Shown here piece after piece: positions 10,777 to 25,860 of a DNA stretch of 64,000 nt (within the stretch, counting starts at the first letter, position 1; each line of letters opens with the position of its first letter). Location: positions 3,347,501-3,411,500 of the forward strand of contig PQWQ01000003.1 in the NCBI GenBank assembly GCA_002943765.1. The letters are read 5' to 3'. Under the pieces are notes generated by a model that saw nothing but the letters and a program-made list of their open reading frames with translations, made no database searches and was not told the origin of the DNA. Source of the DNA: Psoroptes ovis (taxonomy: Eukaryota; Arthropoda; Arachnida; Sarcoptiformes; Psoroptidae). Both the position numbers and the translations under genes were made by a program.

Positions 10777-12855
10777 TTTTAATCCAAGAAAAAACCTAAA
10801 TTAAAATTTGATCAAAAAATTTCAAAAAATTTTGGCGAAAACGTGGAAATCAAAACACAGACACACAAACACACACACATAAACATTCCCCAACCGCAAA
10901 GGAAAAACAGTCACAAAAAAAAACGTTTTCCGTCTGAATTTTTTGTGGAAGTGGCAAGCAAATATGCATGCGACGCATGCGTAATCATATGGTTTTGAAA
11001 TGAAAACAAACACCCGTTCATAAACGACGACTGCGAAAAAAAAATGAAAAACTTTTAACGTGTAAACAAAACCTAATCAATAATCTGTGCTGTGGGCATC
11101 AACATAAGATTATTAATGATTAATGAGAAACAAATCCAATTATTTTTTTGATTTTGAGTAAATCAAACAATTAGAGATGATTTGAAAATAAAATCAATGA
11201 AAATTCTTTCAAAAAAATATGAAATAATCGAGCGAAACTTCTCCAAACATTCATTTCAACAGGTATTTACAATTTGTGTTATTAATTTGGAAAATCAATT
11301 GAAATAAAATTCTGATTTTATTATTTGATATTATAATTTGATTATTTAGTCAAGTCAAATATGACAAGTCAATTAATTATAAACAACGACAGCAACAACA
11401 ACAGTGATAGCAACGACAACAATATTGAATCATTTTATTAAAATAAATGAATGAAATTGTCAATGAATCACAGTGAAATGAAATATAGTAAAAAGTTCAA
11501 TTCAATTCAAATAAATGAATGAAATCAAAGAGAATAAACTCTGACAATTTTCCTAAATTACAAGAGCCCCTCTTGAAATCAATTCTGCCATCAAAATCTA
11601 CCGTTAGATCATTGAATTGTTTTGAAAAATAAATAAAAGCCAAAAATTGTGCAAAATATACGAAAGAATCAAAACAAAATTTTGAGTTTTTCTTCATCCA
11701 TGAATTTCAACGATTCTATATATATTTGATATTTACTAGCAGTCAAATAAATGGAAAAAATTCAAGTGTCAAAATATGTTCAAAAAAAACCCAAAATAAA
11801 TGAATGAATGAAATGAAAAAATTGAAATGAAATTTTTTTTTCATCCAAATTCATAGTAAAATTCATGCTCCAATCGTTCCAAGATAATATTAATGATAAT
11901 GATAACAATATAAATAATAATAATGTTAACATTTTCATTTATAACAATTCAATTATTGATTCAATCTAAAGGCCGATCGTGTGAAAGACCACCATCATCC
12001 TAAAAAAAAGTCATTTACTTTCATTAAATTTAAATGTATTTAAAATACGTGAAAAAAGTGAAGTGACTTAATTGTTTGTTTGTCATCATCATCATCATCA
12101 TAAGTGAAAAAGGTGTAATCAAATATATTTGATTTTTCAATGATTTAATATTAAAAAATTTAATCAAAATCAATTTTGACAAATTGAAATTTGACAAATT
12201 ATTTTATCTCTTTTTCATGATTAATCGGTATCAATTCATCATAATAATATTATCTATCAAAAGCGAACAAACAAACAAACATACAATCAATGTTACAAAT
12301 AATGTTGATTTTATTGGTTAAATATGATATCAATAGTTGGAAATATCAGCCATTCAAAAAAATAAATAGAGAAAAATAATGATAAATTAATTTGATAAAT
12401 CAAGGATTTTATATTTTTTGGAATGTATTATTGGTGTTGGTGCTGTTGTTGTTGTTGTTGTTGTTGTTTATATGTTTTGTGTTTTAAATAAGCAATAAAA
12501 ATAAACGTATCAAATTTTTGATCATAATCATCTACGATTATAATAATTGTAATAATAAATCGTTTTTTTTTCATTTGAAATTAATCCATTTTCGATGGAA
12601 TTAATCCAGTAGTTTGATTTTTTTAATTTGTATTAATCTCATTATTAATATTTTTTCTCTTTTTTTTCTATCGAATAGATTAATTATTATTTAGTAAACA
12701 ATAGCTGAAGCAGTATTTTGAGTGATTAATCAATTTATTCTCAGAAAAAAAATTCAACGAGACATTCCGCGAGTTATGCAACAAAAAACAAAAAAATTGT
12801 TTTGATTTGTTGAAATAAAATATTGAAAATATAAAGAGAAATCGAAAAATAAAAA
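10777..12855. other. Divergent intergenic region between RpL18 and Rabconnectin-3A
   Basis: A 2.08-kb AT-rich spacer that should contain both promoters. It holds a 15-bp palindrome GCATGCGACGCATGC (10966-10980) about 190 bp before the RpL18 ATG and several trinucleotide runs (for example CAACAG near 11390-11420 and GTT near 12440-12470). An acceptor-like TATCGAATAG near 12678 could end a 5'UTR intron of Rabconnectin-3A. No further coding exon is supported. Confidence 0.6.
10966..10980. promoter_or_regulatory. GCATGCG palindrome upstream of RpL18
   Basis: GCATGCG-A-CGCATGC is an exact palindrome with a one-base centre. It stands out as a GC-rich, CpG-containing string in otherwise AT-rich DNA and lies about 190 bp before the RpL18 start. 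It may be a core-promoter or dimer-binding element; its function is not known to me. Confidence 0.3.
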
Positions 12856-15800
12856 ATGAAATGTCATCAAACATTAACCGGTGCAGTAAATTCTGGTGAT
12901 AATACATATTCGGTTGGTTGTGTTGATGGTGTTAATTTCACTGTTTATTGTTCTGGTTGTAATTTGGTTATATTATCCATCAATTTTGAACCAGTACAAA
13001 TTATACCTGGTATTCTTAATGGTAATGTACAGGTTAATTGTGTGAATGCATTGAATGATGTTGGTAAAATTGCTGCTTGTTATGGAGGACCGATACAAAA
13101 ATTGAATCAATCGTACAATAATAATAATGTTGTGAGCACTCTATCCGCTAACCGTATTGCAATATTTGAACCGATTCCATTATTTGATCAAATATCGGAT
13201 CATCAACTTGATTATAAATGGATAAAAACACATGAAATTGAACCAAATTGTCCTGTTAGCGTTCTATCATGGCATATTGATGGCACTAAATTATTAGTTG
13301 GCGGTTTAAAAATACAATTATGGCAATCGACTCACTCTTATAATAGCACTAATCATGATTTACCGCCACGTAAATTGTCAAATGATGATTATGAAGGCAT
13401 ACACATGAAACCTATTGAAGAAACATCAACAGCAACAACAATACCAAAACATGAATGGGAATGTGTATGGTCATGTCAAACATCAACACCGATTTGCCAT
13501 CTTTCATTCTCTCCTGATGGTACATTATTTTGTTCTACTGGCCGTGCAGATCGTTTAGTGAAAATTTGGTATGAAACAACGACGCCAGATTATCCATCCA
13601 ATTTATTTGACACACATTCTGATCAACAAACAACCACTGGACATATTGGTCATGGAAAATCACATCGTTCAAATATTAGCTATAATTTTATTTATATACC
13701 ACATCCACGTGCTGTGATTGGAATATCATGGCGTAAAACAAGTAAATATATGCCACGTGGTTCAGTCGCCAATATGTTGGTTACATCTTGTCGTGATAAT
13801 ATATGCCGTTTATGGGTGCAAACATTCCTACCTGAAGATGATTTAGTGAATGTCTCGCAATTAGATAATGTATCCGATATGGTCACACAACGTTCGCAAT
13901 TTCGACACAATCGATCCAAAATTTTGCAAATATTTCGCGGTAAAAAATTCATATCAAGACATCATCATCATCATCATGACAAAAGTGATCAATATTTAGA
14001 TCAACATATTGATTCAAGTATGCAACAAAATGGAATGCCCATATCAAATCTTCCATCAACATATTCTTGTCATGATTTTCATGGCTATGGAGTTCATGGT
14101 ACGGCAATCACACCGGGCGCTGTTCATTTTCATTTAACTGCATCAATAAATGCTGAAAGTGATATTCCATTAGTACCGAGCTTGACACAACATCCATCTG
14201 ATAGTGATCTACATTCACAAAGTAATATTGCTCCAAAAGTCACTGTTAGTCAAAATGATGGTATTGATTCAACTTCAGCTGAAAATGTATCTGCATCATC
14301 AATTAAACTTAGTCAACATCATCAACGTCATCATCACGAAGAATTTGATAAACCATTATTTGTTGTTAATTGGCTTAATAATAAAGAAATGACATTCACA
14401 GAGAATGCTGAATTCACGTTACATGAAATTGTTAGAACCATAATCGATGATGAACAAAAGCGTAAACAACAAGAACAGCAACAGCAGTTGGACGAACAAC
14501 GACAAAGAGATCAAGATGAAATGTCTGAATCATCGCAGGCAATGAGTGAAAATGCTGCAGATTCATTTACGACAAAACGTTCAACACAACAACCTGGAAC
14601 AGCACAGCCAGCCGTATTATCATCATCACGAAATTCATCATCAAATGTTTCAGTAATGACAGCAGTTGGACAAGAACAATCAAACAATATGCTACAAGCT
14701 CGTGGATCAGAACAACAAACTCGTCAAAATTGTGCCGATTATTTGGACAAAAAATTAGAATCATTTATGCGCGAATGGAACAAAAGTTCAGATTTATTAT
14801 ACAGTATTCATCCATTAGATGGTAGTTTATTGGTATGGCTAGTAGAGTGGCTTGATGAACAATTACCATCTGTATTTCGTCAACCACAAATAAGTTTTTC
14901 ATCACGTATACCGAATTCATTACCTTTAGGTGATGCATCAACAATGTCACATAATGTTTCACTTTATTCGCCAAAATGTTGTTTAGATTTGAAAACAATA
15001 TTTTGTACATCATCAACTAACATTATTGATGCTGCATTACATTCAAATTATGCCGCAACAACATCGAATCCAAATAGCGAGCATCAGCAATCACAAAATT
15101 TAGCCGTAAATTTGGCTCATAAAACCTATCAGCAACAAAATCAACAGCAACCATTATTTGGACCATCATCGACTGCAACGCCAACATTATGCATGATCAC
15201 TAAACATAACAATGGTTCTTTAAATTTATGGAAATTATCATTTAGTGACAAAGGAAATTTCACACAATTATTGAATATTGATCATTCAAATAGAGTTTGT
15301 GGTCATCGTTTTCGTGTTAATGATATTTCATGCCATCCTGTATTGCCTTTATTATTAACAACTTCACATCATAATCTTCCTGGTACTCATCGTCAACGTA
15401 CACATTCATTTTCACCATATGATCATACACCGAATACACCTGATTCAACTGCATATTTAGTCTCACCATCCACACCGAATCAACAACAAATAATGGTTGA
15501 ATCGCGAACATTTCCCAATACTGGTTTTTGTTCTGAATTGATTTTATGGAAAGTTGAACCAGTTGGTCCATTAATGAAATCTGGTGGCGTCACTGAATTG
15601 GCTCGCATCAATTCATTAGAACCAACATCATTCGCAAACGTTGCTTGGATTCCTACTTTATTACCAAGTACTACGCTGGGACCGATAACTAATTCTCCTA
15701 GTGCATGCTTTGTTGCATCTGATGGAAGGCAATTACGCATATATCAAGTCGTTATTGATGCACGTTCATTATTAGCTGAAGCTCAACGCTATATGTTTAG

Positions 15801-18800
15801 CGGTTCTAATGATCAACGAAGATTTTATTATGATTCATCTGAAGATGATGATGATGAAGTTTTGCAACCAGAAATGAAAGATCGAAAAAATGTCGATAAA
15901 GTTGATCAAGAAGCATTTCGTAGTCTATTCAAAATTGTATCATTACAATCGACTGCCAGACCAGGATGTGTGCTTGAACTGAATCCAATCGTTGATGCAA
16001 GACATGATTGGCAAAACACTCAATTGTTACATTTGTTTCAAGAACAATTGATAATTGGCGATAGAAAAATTAAAGTAACTCGAACTAAACCTGTGCCGCC
16101 TCTAAGTGCTGATTCAAATCAGACAGAAAAATTACCATTCAATTTTGATATAAATGATTATTTGGATACAAATCAATTCATGAATTATGAAGAAGTTTTT
16201 TATTTAGTCGTTATCGAAACAACTGGCATCAGTTCAGCATTACATATGTGGCAAATAACAATGTCATCTGGATCAAATAATAATCGAAATGATAATTTAC
16301 AGCAACAATCGCAATCGGCTAATTTGCAAAATAATAATTTTGATGAAGATAGTTCACATAGTGCATCAGAGAATCATCCATTTGCATTCAGTCAACATTC
16401 TTCAATGCTAAAAATTAAAACGAAAAAAGTATGCACACAACGTTTGCCATTGCCTGCTGATGTTTCAGTAATACACGCAACACCAGCTGCTGGACATTTA
16501 AGTTCATCGAACATATACCCTGCATGTTATGCGCCATTTCTAATTTCGACTGCTTGTAGCGATAATAGCATACGTTTTTGGAGCTGTAAAGTATTACCAT
16601 CGGATTCAACATCAACAGTCACATCAAATGATGAAAATCATGATTTAAAATTTGAATGGGTTGAATGGGAAATGAATTTAATGAATAATAATCATCATCA
16701 TTTGTCTAAATCAATTGATGATGATGTTATGACAACATCAAGCATTATTAAATTACCTGGATCACCATTGTATATATCGTGTGCTTACTCTGGACGTATT
16801 GCATGTGCATTCAAATATGGACATTCGTATATCGATCTTTCAGATGATGATAGTGATTATAATCAGCAATCAAATGAAGTGATGAATGCAATCAAAGAGA
16901 AAAAAGAATGCCGTTTCATAAATATTGGTATATCAATATATGAATGTCAATCATCTGGTGGTTTTGAATGGGTTTTAGAAGATACGATTCGTGTTAATCG
17001 CATACCATTAATCGGTTCATCATCATCGATCGAACATTTAGAACCATTGGTTGAATCAAGTTTACGTAATGTTGTTAATAACAATTTCATCAATCATAAT
17101 CGGAAATTATCACCAAAAATAATGACGAATCCATTTTTGAATGATCATCATTCCAATTCTATTCAGCAACAGCAGCTCAACAATAAAAAACCAATACATT
17201 CAGTTCTTAGTTGTTCGACTATTCAATCACTGAAACAAGCAATTGCAGAGCAAGGAAATCAATTTACATTCTGTCAAAAATCTCCAATCATTTTGGATTG
17301 GGTCTCAACTGAAGATGGTGACCACTTGTTAACATGTTCAGTTGGACATAAATTGATTTTATTTGCTCCTATTTTGCATACAAAAATACCATCTAATGTT
17401 GGTGCAGATGAAAAAATGATATCAGTATCAACGACAGCAGTCTTAATACCACAACAATCGACTGCTGCCAATTCGGCTGTATCACAAAAAAATTTTCGTA
17501 CAAATCTTCTGGATCTTTCATTGATTACGATACCGATAACTCGTTGGATGATATTACGTACAGCTGAATTGAAATCAATCGATGGCTTACCACCGTTGCC
17601 AATGCAATTATCTTGGGTACGTGACGGTATATTGGTCGTCGGAATGGACAATGAAATGTTAATATTTTCGCAATGGAAACTCAATTTACCAACATCATTA
17701 CCAATAATATTTGAGCAGAATTTATGTAATAAGCGTAAACCTTCATTGTCAGCGTTTTATTATCCATATGATTCTGTTGAATTTCCTCCTGATCGTTTAT
17801 TTAGTGGTAATAACCAAAATATCATTGAAAATAATACTAAAGATGATCGAAAACGAAAACATTCAAATTTTGTTAATAATTGTATTAAAACAAGTTATAA
17901 TGAACAAAATATAATTTTGGATGAATTCGAAAATTTCGGCTCATTTGAATCATTTCACAATTCATCGCCAGTGATACCACAATATCATCCTAAACAATTG
18001 ATGGAATTATTAGCTTTCGGCAAAATACATCGTGTTCGTGCCATTCTCTCTCATTTAGTTTATTCATTGTGTTCAATAAATTCAGTCAAAGAATATTTAC
18101 ATCATCCAGCAAACATGCAGCAGCAACATTCTAGTTTTGAATCATCTGATCGTAGTCAACGACAATGGACACGTACGCGTGCATTATCAGTTGCAGCTCA
18201 ACATTCACCAAGAGAACCTGGTGGCGAGAATTCATATGGTGAAAATGCACCAATCGTTGCCGAAGAAATTCAATTAGATTACACTGAAATTGCATCGATA
18301 CGTCCATTACCATTGTTTGCATTAATACAAGCTGATGAAGGTGTTACAACTGATAATAAAACAGCAAACGAAAATGATAAATCGACGGCTAAAGATTCCG
18401 GTACATCATGGAACCTTAATTCGACTGATAATTTTGATTCAGATTTTCTTGAATATAATTATAAAACACAAGTTGAAGAAACATTAGATGAATTTTTAGG
18501 CAATCGTACGGCATTCAATTTTTCAAGTGTTGTGACCAATAAGTATGCGAAATCTCAACAGCAACAACACAAACAAGATCCAGATACAGGACTGCATATA
18601 TCGATAAATTTTGATCAAAAACAAGCAATATTATTGAGAAAGCTATTGACACATTCTCATTTGCCTGGTTTGACAAGTTTAGATCAAATGCATCTATTAG
18701 CATTAGCTGATTCATTGGCTTCATTCAACGAAATTGATCAAAATCAACCGAAATCTGATACAGCAAATATAACAAACGATAATGATATGGCAATGTTGGA

Positions 18801-21800
18801 TGAACAACAATTGACAATAACGGCAAATTCATTAGATGATTGTGGTTTGCGTTATCTTTTAAATATGCGGCAACATATTTATTTATTAAAATGTTTATCG
18901 CTAAAACAGCGAAGTACATTACAACGTAATGGTCTCGGTACACATAATATTATTTGGGCATTCCATTCTGAAACTCAAGAAGAATTGGTACAATTAATTA
19001 TGTCATCATCGAGTAAAATTGGTTGGCAAGAATTACGTGAATTAGGTGTCGGATTTTGGATAAGAAATAATTCATTATTGAAAAAAGTTTTTGAAAAAAT
19101 AGCTAGAATTGCTTTTAAAGCTAACAATGATCCATTAGATGCATCATTATATTATTTATCGATGAAGAAAAAGAATCTAGTTTGGGGTTTATATCGTTCA
19201 TGTCAAGATAAAAAAATGACAGATTTTTTCTCAAATAATTTCAGTGAAGATAAATGGCGTAAAGCTGCATTGAAGAATGCATATGTTTTGATGGGAAAAC
19301 AAAGATTTGAACATTCAGTATCATTTTTCCTGCTTGCCGGATCACTATGGGATGCTGTTGAAGTTTGTTTGAATAAATTGAATGATTTACAATTAGCAAT
19401 GGTAATCATACGTCTCTATGAAGGTGGTGATATTGATGCCGTACCAGAAACATTGAAACGTTTATTAAATGAAGAAATTCTTGGCTATGAGAATAATGTG
19501 CAAAATCTTCAAAAAGCACATCCAGATCCATTTCTTCGTAGTATGGCATATTGGATGCTTGGTGATTATAATTTATCATTATCAACATTACTCGAAATGA
19601 ATGTGGGCACCAAACATTATCGTACAACATCGATGAATAATGTTAATGCAACAACATTTAGTAGTTATAATTCAACTGTTCAATCACCGACTTTGGCTAA
19701 AGATGAATCGAAAGATTCATTAGAAATACGTTCTAATCGTTTTGAAGGATTACATTCGAATGTTTTCAACTTTTATCTTTATTTACGTACACAACCATTG
19801 ATTGTTCGCCGTGCACAAGTGGCCAGACAAAATATCGGTACCCAACAGCAACATGATTCAATGTTGCGAGCAAAAAAATCTCATTTGTTTACTCGATCAT
19901 CGAATAAATCAAAAGATGCTGTAGCTGTTACACCATTCGAACGACGACTATTTTTCTTGACAGCATACCGCCACCTACAATCTGGTTGTCCATCATTAGC
20001 CCTAGAAGTGTTATCACGTTTACCAACAAATATTGTTTCAAATTCAGAAAAAAATGAAATCGAAGAATGCAGTCGACGATTATCGGTACCAGATTCGGTT
20101 ACAGCTGTTGGAAGGATCAAAGATCCACCAACTCCAGAAAAACAACAGCAACCACAATCAAAAGCTGAAGATTTGTTTGCTAGTTCCAGTGGAGGTTTGG
20201 ATTGGGGTGCACCATCATCGAATCTATTTGCACCGATTGCTACGAATGATTTAGAACTGAAAATTGATTTAGGTAATGATGATGATGATGATTTAAAATT
20301 ATCGGATGACGAAAATGAGAAAAGAATCGAGAAAAAAGTATCGATTGAAGAGAAATCCAAAGATGATTATGAAGATGACGATGATAATATATTCGAAGAT
20401 AAAGACACTGATGATGATCAAGAGTTTGATCCAAAAAAAATCGATGTAATGGCACAACAATTCAAATTCATATCATGCTTGAAAATCTTAATGGAAGAAT
20501 TGAGTACGTTGGCAACTGGATTCGAAGTTGATGGTGGACAATTACGTTATCAATTATATATTTGGTTAGAAAGATCTGTACAAGTTTTGAAAGATATTTG
20601 TAAATATCATACATTTTCAATGCGTTCAATATCATATCGTTCAAGTATTGATAATACTAAACACTTGGATAGTTTAATACCAGCATCAGATAAAAATGAT
20701 AATAAACAAAGTGGTGGAATATTAGTGAAAGTTGTTGGTGATAGAAAATCATCGGATAATACATCAACATCGCAAGCACCATCATTACATGAAATATTGT
20801 TGGCTGATAAAGAAGATTTTCAATCGAAATTAGAACGTTGTCATCGACGAAAATCATGGTTATCCGCAAATGAAGCATTATTGCGTAATTTACTCAGTTA
20901 TTGTTCTTTACACGGTGGACATGGTGGCGGTCTAGCATCGGTTCGAATGGAATTAATATTATTACTGCAAGAATTGCAGCAAGATCGTTCGCCGCAACAG
21001 CAATTATTATCACCATTACCTTTGCCGACAACATTACCATTATTAACTTCATCAGTTGCTAGTCAAAAAACTGTTGTTGCCGATCCTATACGCCATCTTC
21101 AATCAATGGCACATGATATTTTACAAACAATGTCCGAAATCAATACATATGTTCAAATACGGAATGATTCCAATAATTTTTCATATCCAGATTTTCTTGC
21201 ATTACCACCATTTATGGTATCCGGTACGGCGACAACATTGATATCAGCTCAAGATCCTCAAATAACACATCAAAATTATAGCGGTACATTGTATACATTG
21301 ATAAATATTTTGCGTGATCTCGGCATATCTTTATCATCATGTATTTATCAATCATTATGTGATTGTGATTCAGTTACACAAAGTAGTCCAGTCAACGCAC
21401 CTACAAGTAATGTAAATAAAAAGTCATTCCTTTCAAGATATAAAGATAAAGATATTTCAGCCAAAGATTCGAACACCAATGATGATAAAATTGTTCCGAC
21501 AACAAGTCCAATAAAATGGCCTGGTGTCCAAGCATTACAAGCTCTGATTGTTCGTGAAAAAGATGAAGATTTACCAAAATTACATACATTACTATGTGAA
21601 GGATTTGTTGCCGTTTATCTTAGTCAATTGATTTATGCATTAACAATTTGTGATTCAAGTATTTTATATCGTTTGATTGGATTGAATTTTACTGAAAAAA
21701 GTTGGGGTGAATTATTCGGTGGTGGTGCTAAAAAATTGCTTTACGTATCAACATCGACTGTGACATTGGGACAAAGTCCCGGTACTATATCTCCAAATGG

Positions 21801-24800
21801 ATCTACTTTAAATGGACCTAATGCAACGAATTCACCACATTATGATCTTCTCAATACATTATCAAAACAAAGAATGAAATTGCATATGAAAATTCTCGAA
21901 CAATTAAATCAAGCAGCTGAAGCAATGGGAAATGTTGCAACATCACCGAGTAGTACATTGCAAAGTATAACCAATCCATTTATAACACAACAATCGCAAC
22001 AACCAGCTGGTATGAATTCATCCGGAAGTTTAGCACCAGTAGAACAACGGCCAACATATCGTGAAGTGTTTGTACCGCCAAATAAATCGATCATAAATCA
22101 TTTGATGATCAAACCAGAGTTGCCAGATGATTTAATTCATTTAGATTATGATTCATTCGGTAGTGAAGATGAAATCGATGAAGAAAATGATGAAACATCA
22201 TTATCGAATAAATTTCAGGATTCGATCACCATTGATGATGATGAATATAATGAATATGCTAATAGCAATAAATCGACTACGGCGGCCAAAAGTAAAATTG
22301 ATAAATTAGCTGAGCGTAAAAAATTGAATTTAGAATATGAATTATATGCATGGTGTATTATACGATTAGCATCGACAAAAATTGCCAGCCAGCAAATCAC
22401 CAATTTTCTACAAGTCGCTGGTGTTGAAAAAAGTGATCTACCAACAACTAGTCCATTCATTCATTCAATATTGCGTACCCTACTTAGATGGCAGTGTTCA
22501 TTGCAATATTATATGGATAAATTCACCAATTTACCTGATCATTTCCTTCCGAATATGTTTGTCGATTATAGTCGTTCAAGTGATTCAATTCAAAGATATA
22601 AATCATTATTTGAAAATAATAATACACCATTTCGTGCTGGTTACACGTCGATTAAATCAGCTAAACGTCTTTGGAATTATTTAGTACGTCAACCAAAAGT
22701 TCAAGAGATATTCATTAGATATATTTTCGCCAAAGATCGTTCATTGAAATTAGCAAGAGAAAATGGTGCTACAGCGATTTGTAATGCAAATTCTGGTGTT
22801 GCATTGAATGATCAATATGATAATAATGATAATTTGAAACAAAATTCAGCATCAAAACAAACCAATGATGATAATGATACAAATAAAGCTGAATCTGTTA
22901 TATCATTTGGTGGTGCTGGTAACATTACAACCAAACGTATATTAGAACCAATGCGTATTGTACATAAAGATCAAGATAATATTAGTGCATTTTGTATAAA
23001 TCGTTCTAATCCTTCGCTGATCGCATTGTCGACACCAAAAGAAATACAAGAATTGAATATAAAACCATTGCTGAACATATGTGTACCATGGTTAGAGGAA
23101 GATACTGAAATGGATATTTATAATTTGAAAAAAAGGTAAAATATTTCAAACAATTCTTGATCAATATGATTAATTTCATTTCATATCAATCAAACAAGAA
23201 TGAACGAAGGTACATCAATGTCATCACCATCATCATATGTTCATTATTTATTAGTACAACATCCAGCTGATCGTTTATCAACATCACCTGGTGGATTAGC
23301 ATTACAAAAACAATCACCATCATCAAATCAAAGTGGTGGTGGGCAACAACAGCAGCAGCAACAAACACCGACAAAACAAGCAATATTGGTAAGTGATTCA
23401 GAGTTGAACTGTAAAAAATAACCACCTGTTGATATGCATGATAATCGTGTGTTGTGTGAGTGTGATTGATATTTAGTATTTTGATATACATTTGACCATT
23501 AGATTCGTAGATATTTTCGTGTTCAATATCCATAATTTCAAATAATACTTTGATCAATTAACGATATTCTTTCTTCTTTTTGTTCTTTTTTCATTCTTAT
23601 TCACTTATCTTATGCTTATTCACCAATCCATAAAAAAATAATGATATTTTCTTAATGATTGAAATCTTTTAATTCAATTGTATCAATCCCACAACAAACA
23701 AACAAATTGACAGTCTAAACACCATTTTCAAGGCAATACTAATCCTTACTTTTGTCAATATATATTTGAAAGAAGTCGTCATATTTTTAAGCCGGTAAGC
23801 TAATGTAAAAAATTCATGATATGTCCGAATGAACATCATCATTTTCGATCATTTATGATTAAGTTTGTTTATTTGTTTTTCGTATATTATTTCTTTTGTT
23901 TTACTCGTTCTTTAAGTTGCCATTGATTTTGATTTTGCCATTGATTTTGATTTCGTTGATTTTATTATGATTATCGGTTTATTTATTTATTTTTGAATTT
24001 AATTTATTCTATTCTAATCTTGAATTTTATTCATTTGTTCATCATTTATTCAGGTCAAAAGACATAAAACTGAAACTGTTCGCCGATTAGCATCACATCC
24101 AACGTATCCTTTATGTAATTTTTTTTTTTGAATTTTTCTCCTCTTTAGAACTAATTTTTTTCAATTTAAATTAATATTCATAGATTTATCTGGTGGTCAA
24201 GATGGTTGTGTACAATTATGGGAATGGACACATCAACAACCGATTTCTATACCGAGACCAGCCGGTACATATGCAAAAGTTACACATGTTGGATTTAGTC
24301 AACCAGGCAGTAAATTCGGTGTAACCGACAGTGATGGTACATTGTCATTGTGGCAAACAACGAATACAAGTGCTACTCCATTTTGGGTATGCATTTTCAT
24401 TAATCATTGAAAAATTGACTCAATTTCTGTGCTATTTATTTGTTACAGAACTTCCAATGTCATAATAAAACGACTAGTGATTTTACATTTTTATCATCAT
24501 CATCATTATTAATGGCAGCTGGTCATTCGACTGATCATCGTAATGTTGTTATGGTCGATACACTTGTACCACGTGAACGTAGCATTGTATTATCATTTGC
24601 ATGTCATGATCATAGCGGTGCATCATCAATTGTATTTGCACCATTAACTCAATCAGTCATAACTGGTGGTAAAAAAGGTGATATATTTATATTTGACCTA
24701 CGGCAGCGAGTCCAAAAAGATCATTTTCATGCACATGATTCAGCTGTCAAGTGTATTGCATTAGAACCGAATGAAGAATTTTTCGCTACCGGTTCTGCTG

Positions 24801-25238
24801 ATGGCGATATCAAGGTAATTCAATCGAAAAAAGGGATTAATGCCTAAATTAAATATTCTTTGTTCAAAGGTCTGGTCCCTATACGGTACAGAACGTTCAT
24901 TATTATATTCATTCCCTGGTGAACATGCACGTAATACATTTTTCCGCAACATTGGTATGGGTGTTTCACATTTATTCATCGATCAAAATGGACGTTTATT
25001 TTCATGCGGTGCTGATGGATCATTAAAAATGCGTCATTTACCAACAATCGAACATCAACCGATGCAATTTTTTATGCCAAATTCACCATCAACACATTCG
25101 TTGATATTCGGACGAAATAGCTCATATAATAATATGGATTGTGATTTAATCAACAGTAATCAAACAAATGAACAACTAACGTCCAATCGTCAAACGACTA
25201 CCAATTTATCCGATATCAATGGTGCTATGATTATTTAA
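12856..25238 (+). CDS. Rbcn-3A: Rabconnectin-3 alpha / DmX-like protein
   Basis: Large WD40 scaffold that, with Rabconnectin-3B, forms the metazoan counterpart of the yeast RAVE complex and promotes assembly of the V-ATPase on endosomes and synaptic vesicles; it also affects Notch signalling. Seven exons are inferred: 12856-23135, 23199-23388, 23714-23794, 24054-24114, 24184-24386, 24449-24814 and 24870-25238, giving about 3849 residues. The N-terminus (QTLTGAVNSGDNTYSVG, then QIIPGILNGN) aligns with vertebrate DMXL proteins from their first methionine, which fixes the start. WD40 repeats occupy roughly the first 1400 residues (HPRAVIGISWRKTSKYMPRG is typical). The Rav1-type central domain lies near 2040-2230 (LRELGVGFWIRN, then FFLLAGSLWDAVEVCL), with acidic linkers near 2460-2530. 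C-terminal WD40 repeats run from about 3540 to the end (LSGGQDGCVQLWEW, FSCGADGSLKMRHLP). The single 10.28-kb first exon is striking. Confidence 0.96.
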
Positions 25239-25282
25239 AGAGCGAAAATCGATGAAATCGAAATTCCTTGAGTTGATTATCA

Positions 25283-25288
25283 AATAAA
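25283..25288 (+). terminator. Likely poly(A) signal of Rabconnectin-3A
   Basis: AATAAA 45 bp past the Rabconnectin-3A stop codon on the same strand. A later site is possible. Confidence 0.45.
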
Positions 25289-25808
25289 TTTCATCAAGAT
25301 TTTAATCAAGAATTTTCCATGTTTTGTTTTCTCATTTTAGTGATCTAAATGCAAAGCATTATCATCATCACCCAAATCTTCTTTCTTCATTGATGATGAT
25401 CATGATCATCATCAAAATGTGCAATGAATTGTTTTTTTTTTCATTTGTGTTGTTTAATTTTGAATTATTTTCAATCATTTCAATTATTTATCATCTGTCA
25501 ATTATTATTATTATTATTTTTTCTTTGAGTTTTTTCTTTTTCGTGTTTTATGCGAGGTTGAGTGTGACAATTATTCATATTAATTATTTGCTTAATTTTT
25601 TTTACATTATTCTGAATTAATTTTCCCTTTGATCATTGATTGTTTTGTTTTGCTTTATTATTATTATTAATAATAATTACAATTATTATCATCATTTATT
25701 ATTGATATCTATGACCTGTGAATTGTAATTGAATTTTTTCCATTTATTTCAACATTGAAAAATCTAGTCATAAATAAAATTTTGATTTGATTTTTATTTT
25801 AAATGATT

Positions 25809-25814
25809 TTTATT
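25809..25814 (-). terminator. Poly(A) signal of TXNDC17
   Basis: AATAAA on the minus strand about 47 bp past the TXNDC17 stop codon. Confidence 0.55.
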
Positions 25815-25860
25815 GGTTTTTTTTTCAATTGAAATCGAATATTAATCAAGAAAAATGAAT

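Larger units (their letters stand above)
25239..25860. other. Convergent 3' spacer between Rabconnectin-3A and TXNDC17
   Basis: This 620-bp AT-rich stretch contains both 3'UTRs. A T-rich open frame on the plus strand here is low-complexity and was set aside. Nothing else is recognised. Confidence 0.6.

Noticed and set aside
13692..22684. Many open frames of 60-160 codons on both strands inside the Rabconnectin-3A exon
   Set aside because: They are shadows of the 10-kb coding exon. They lack domains and mirror its low-complexity Asp, Gln and Ser runs.
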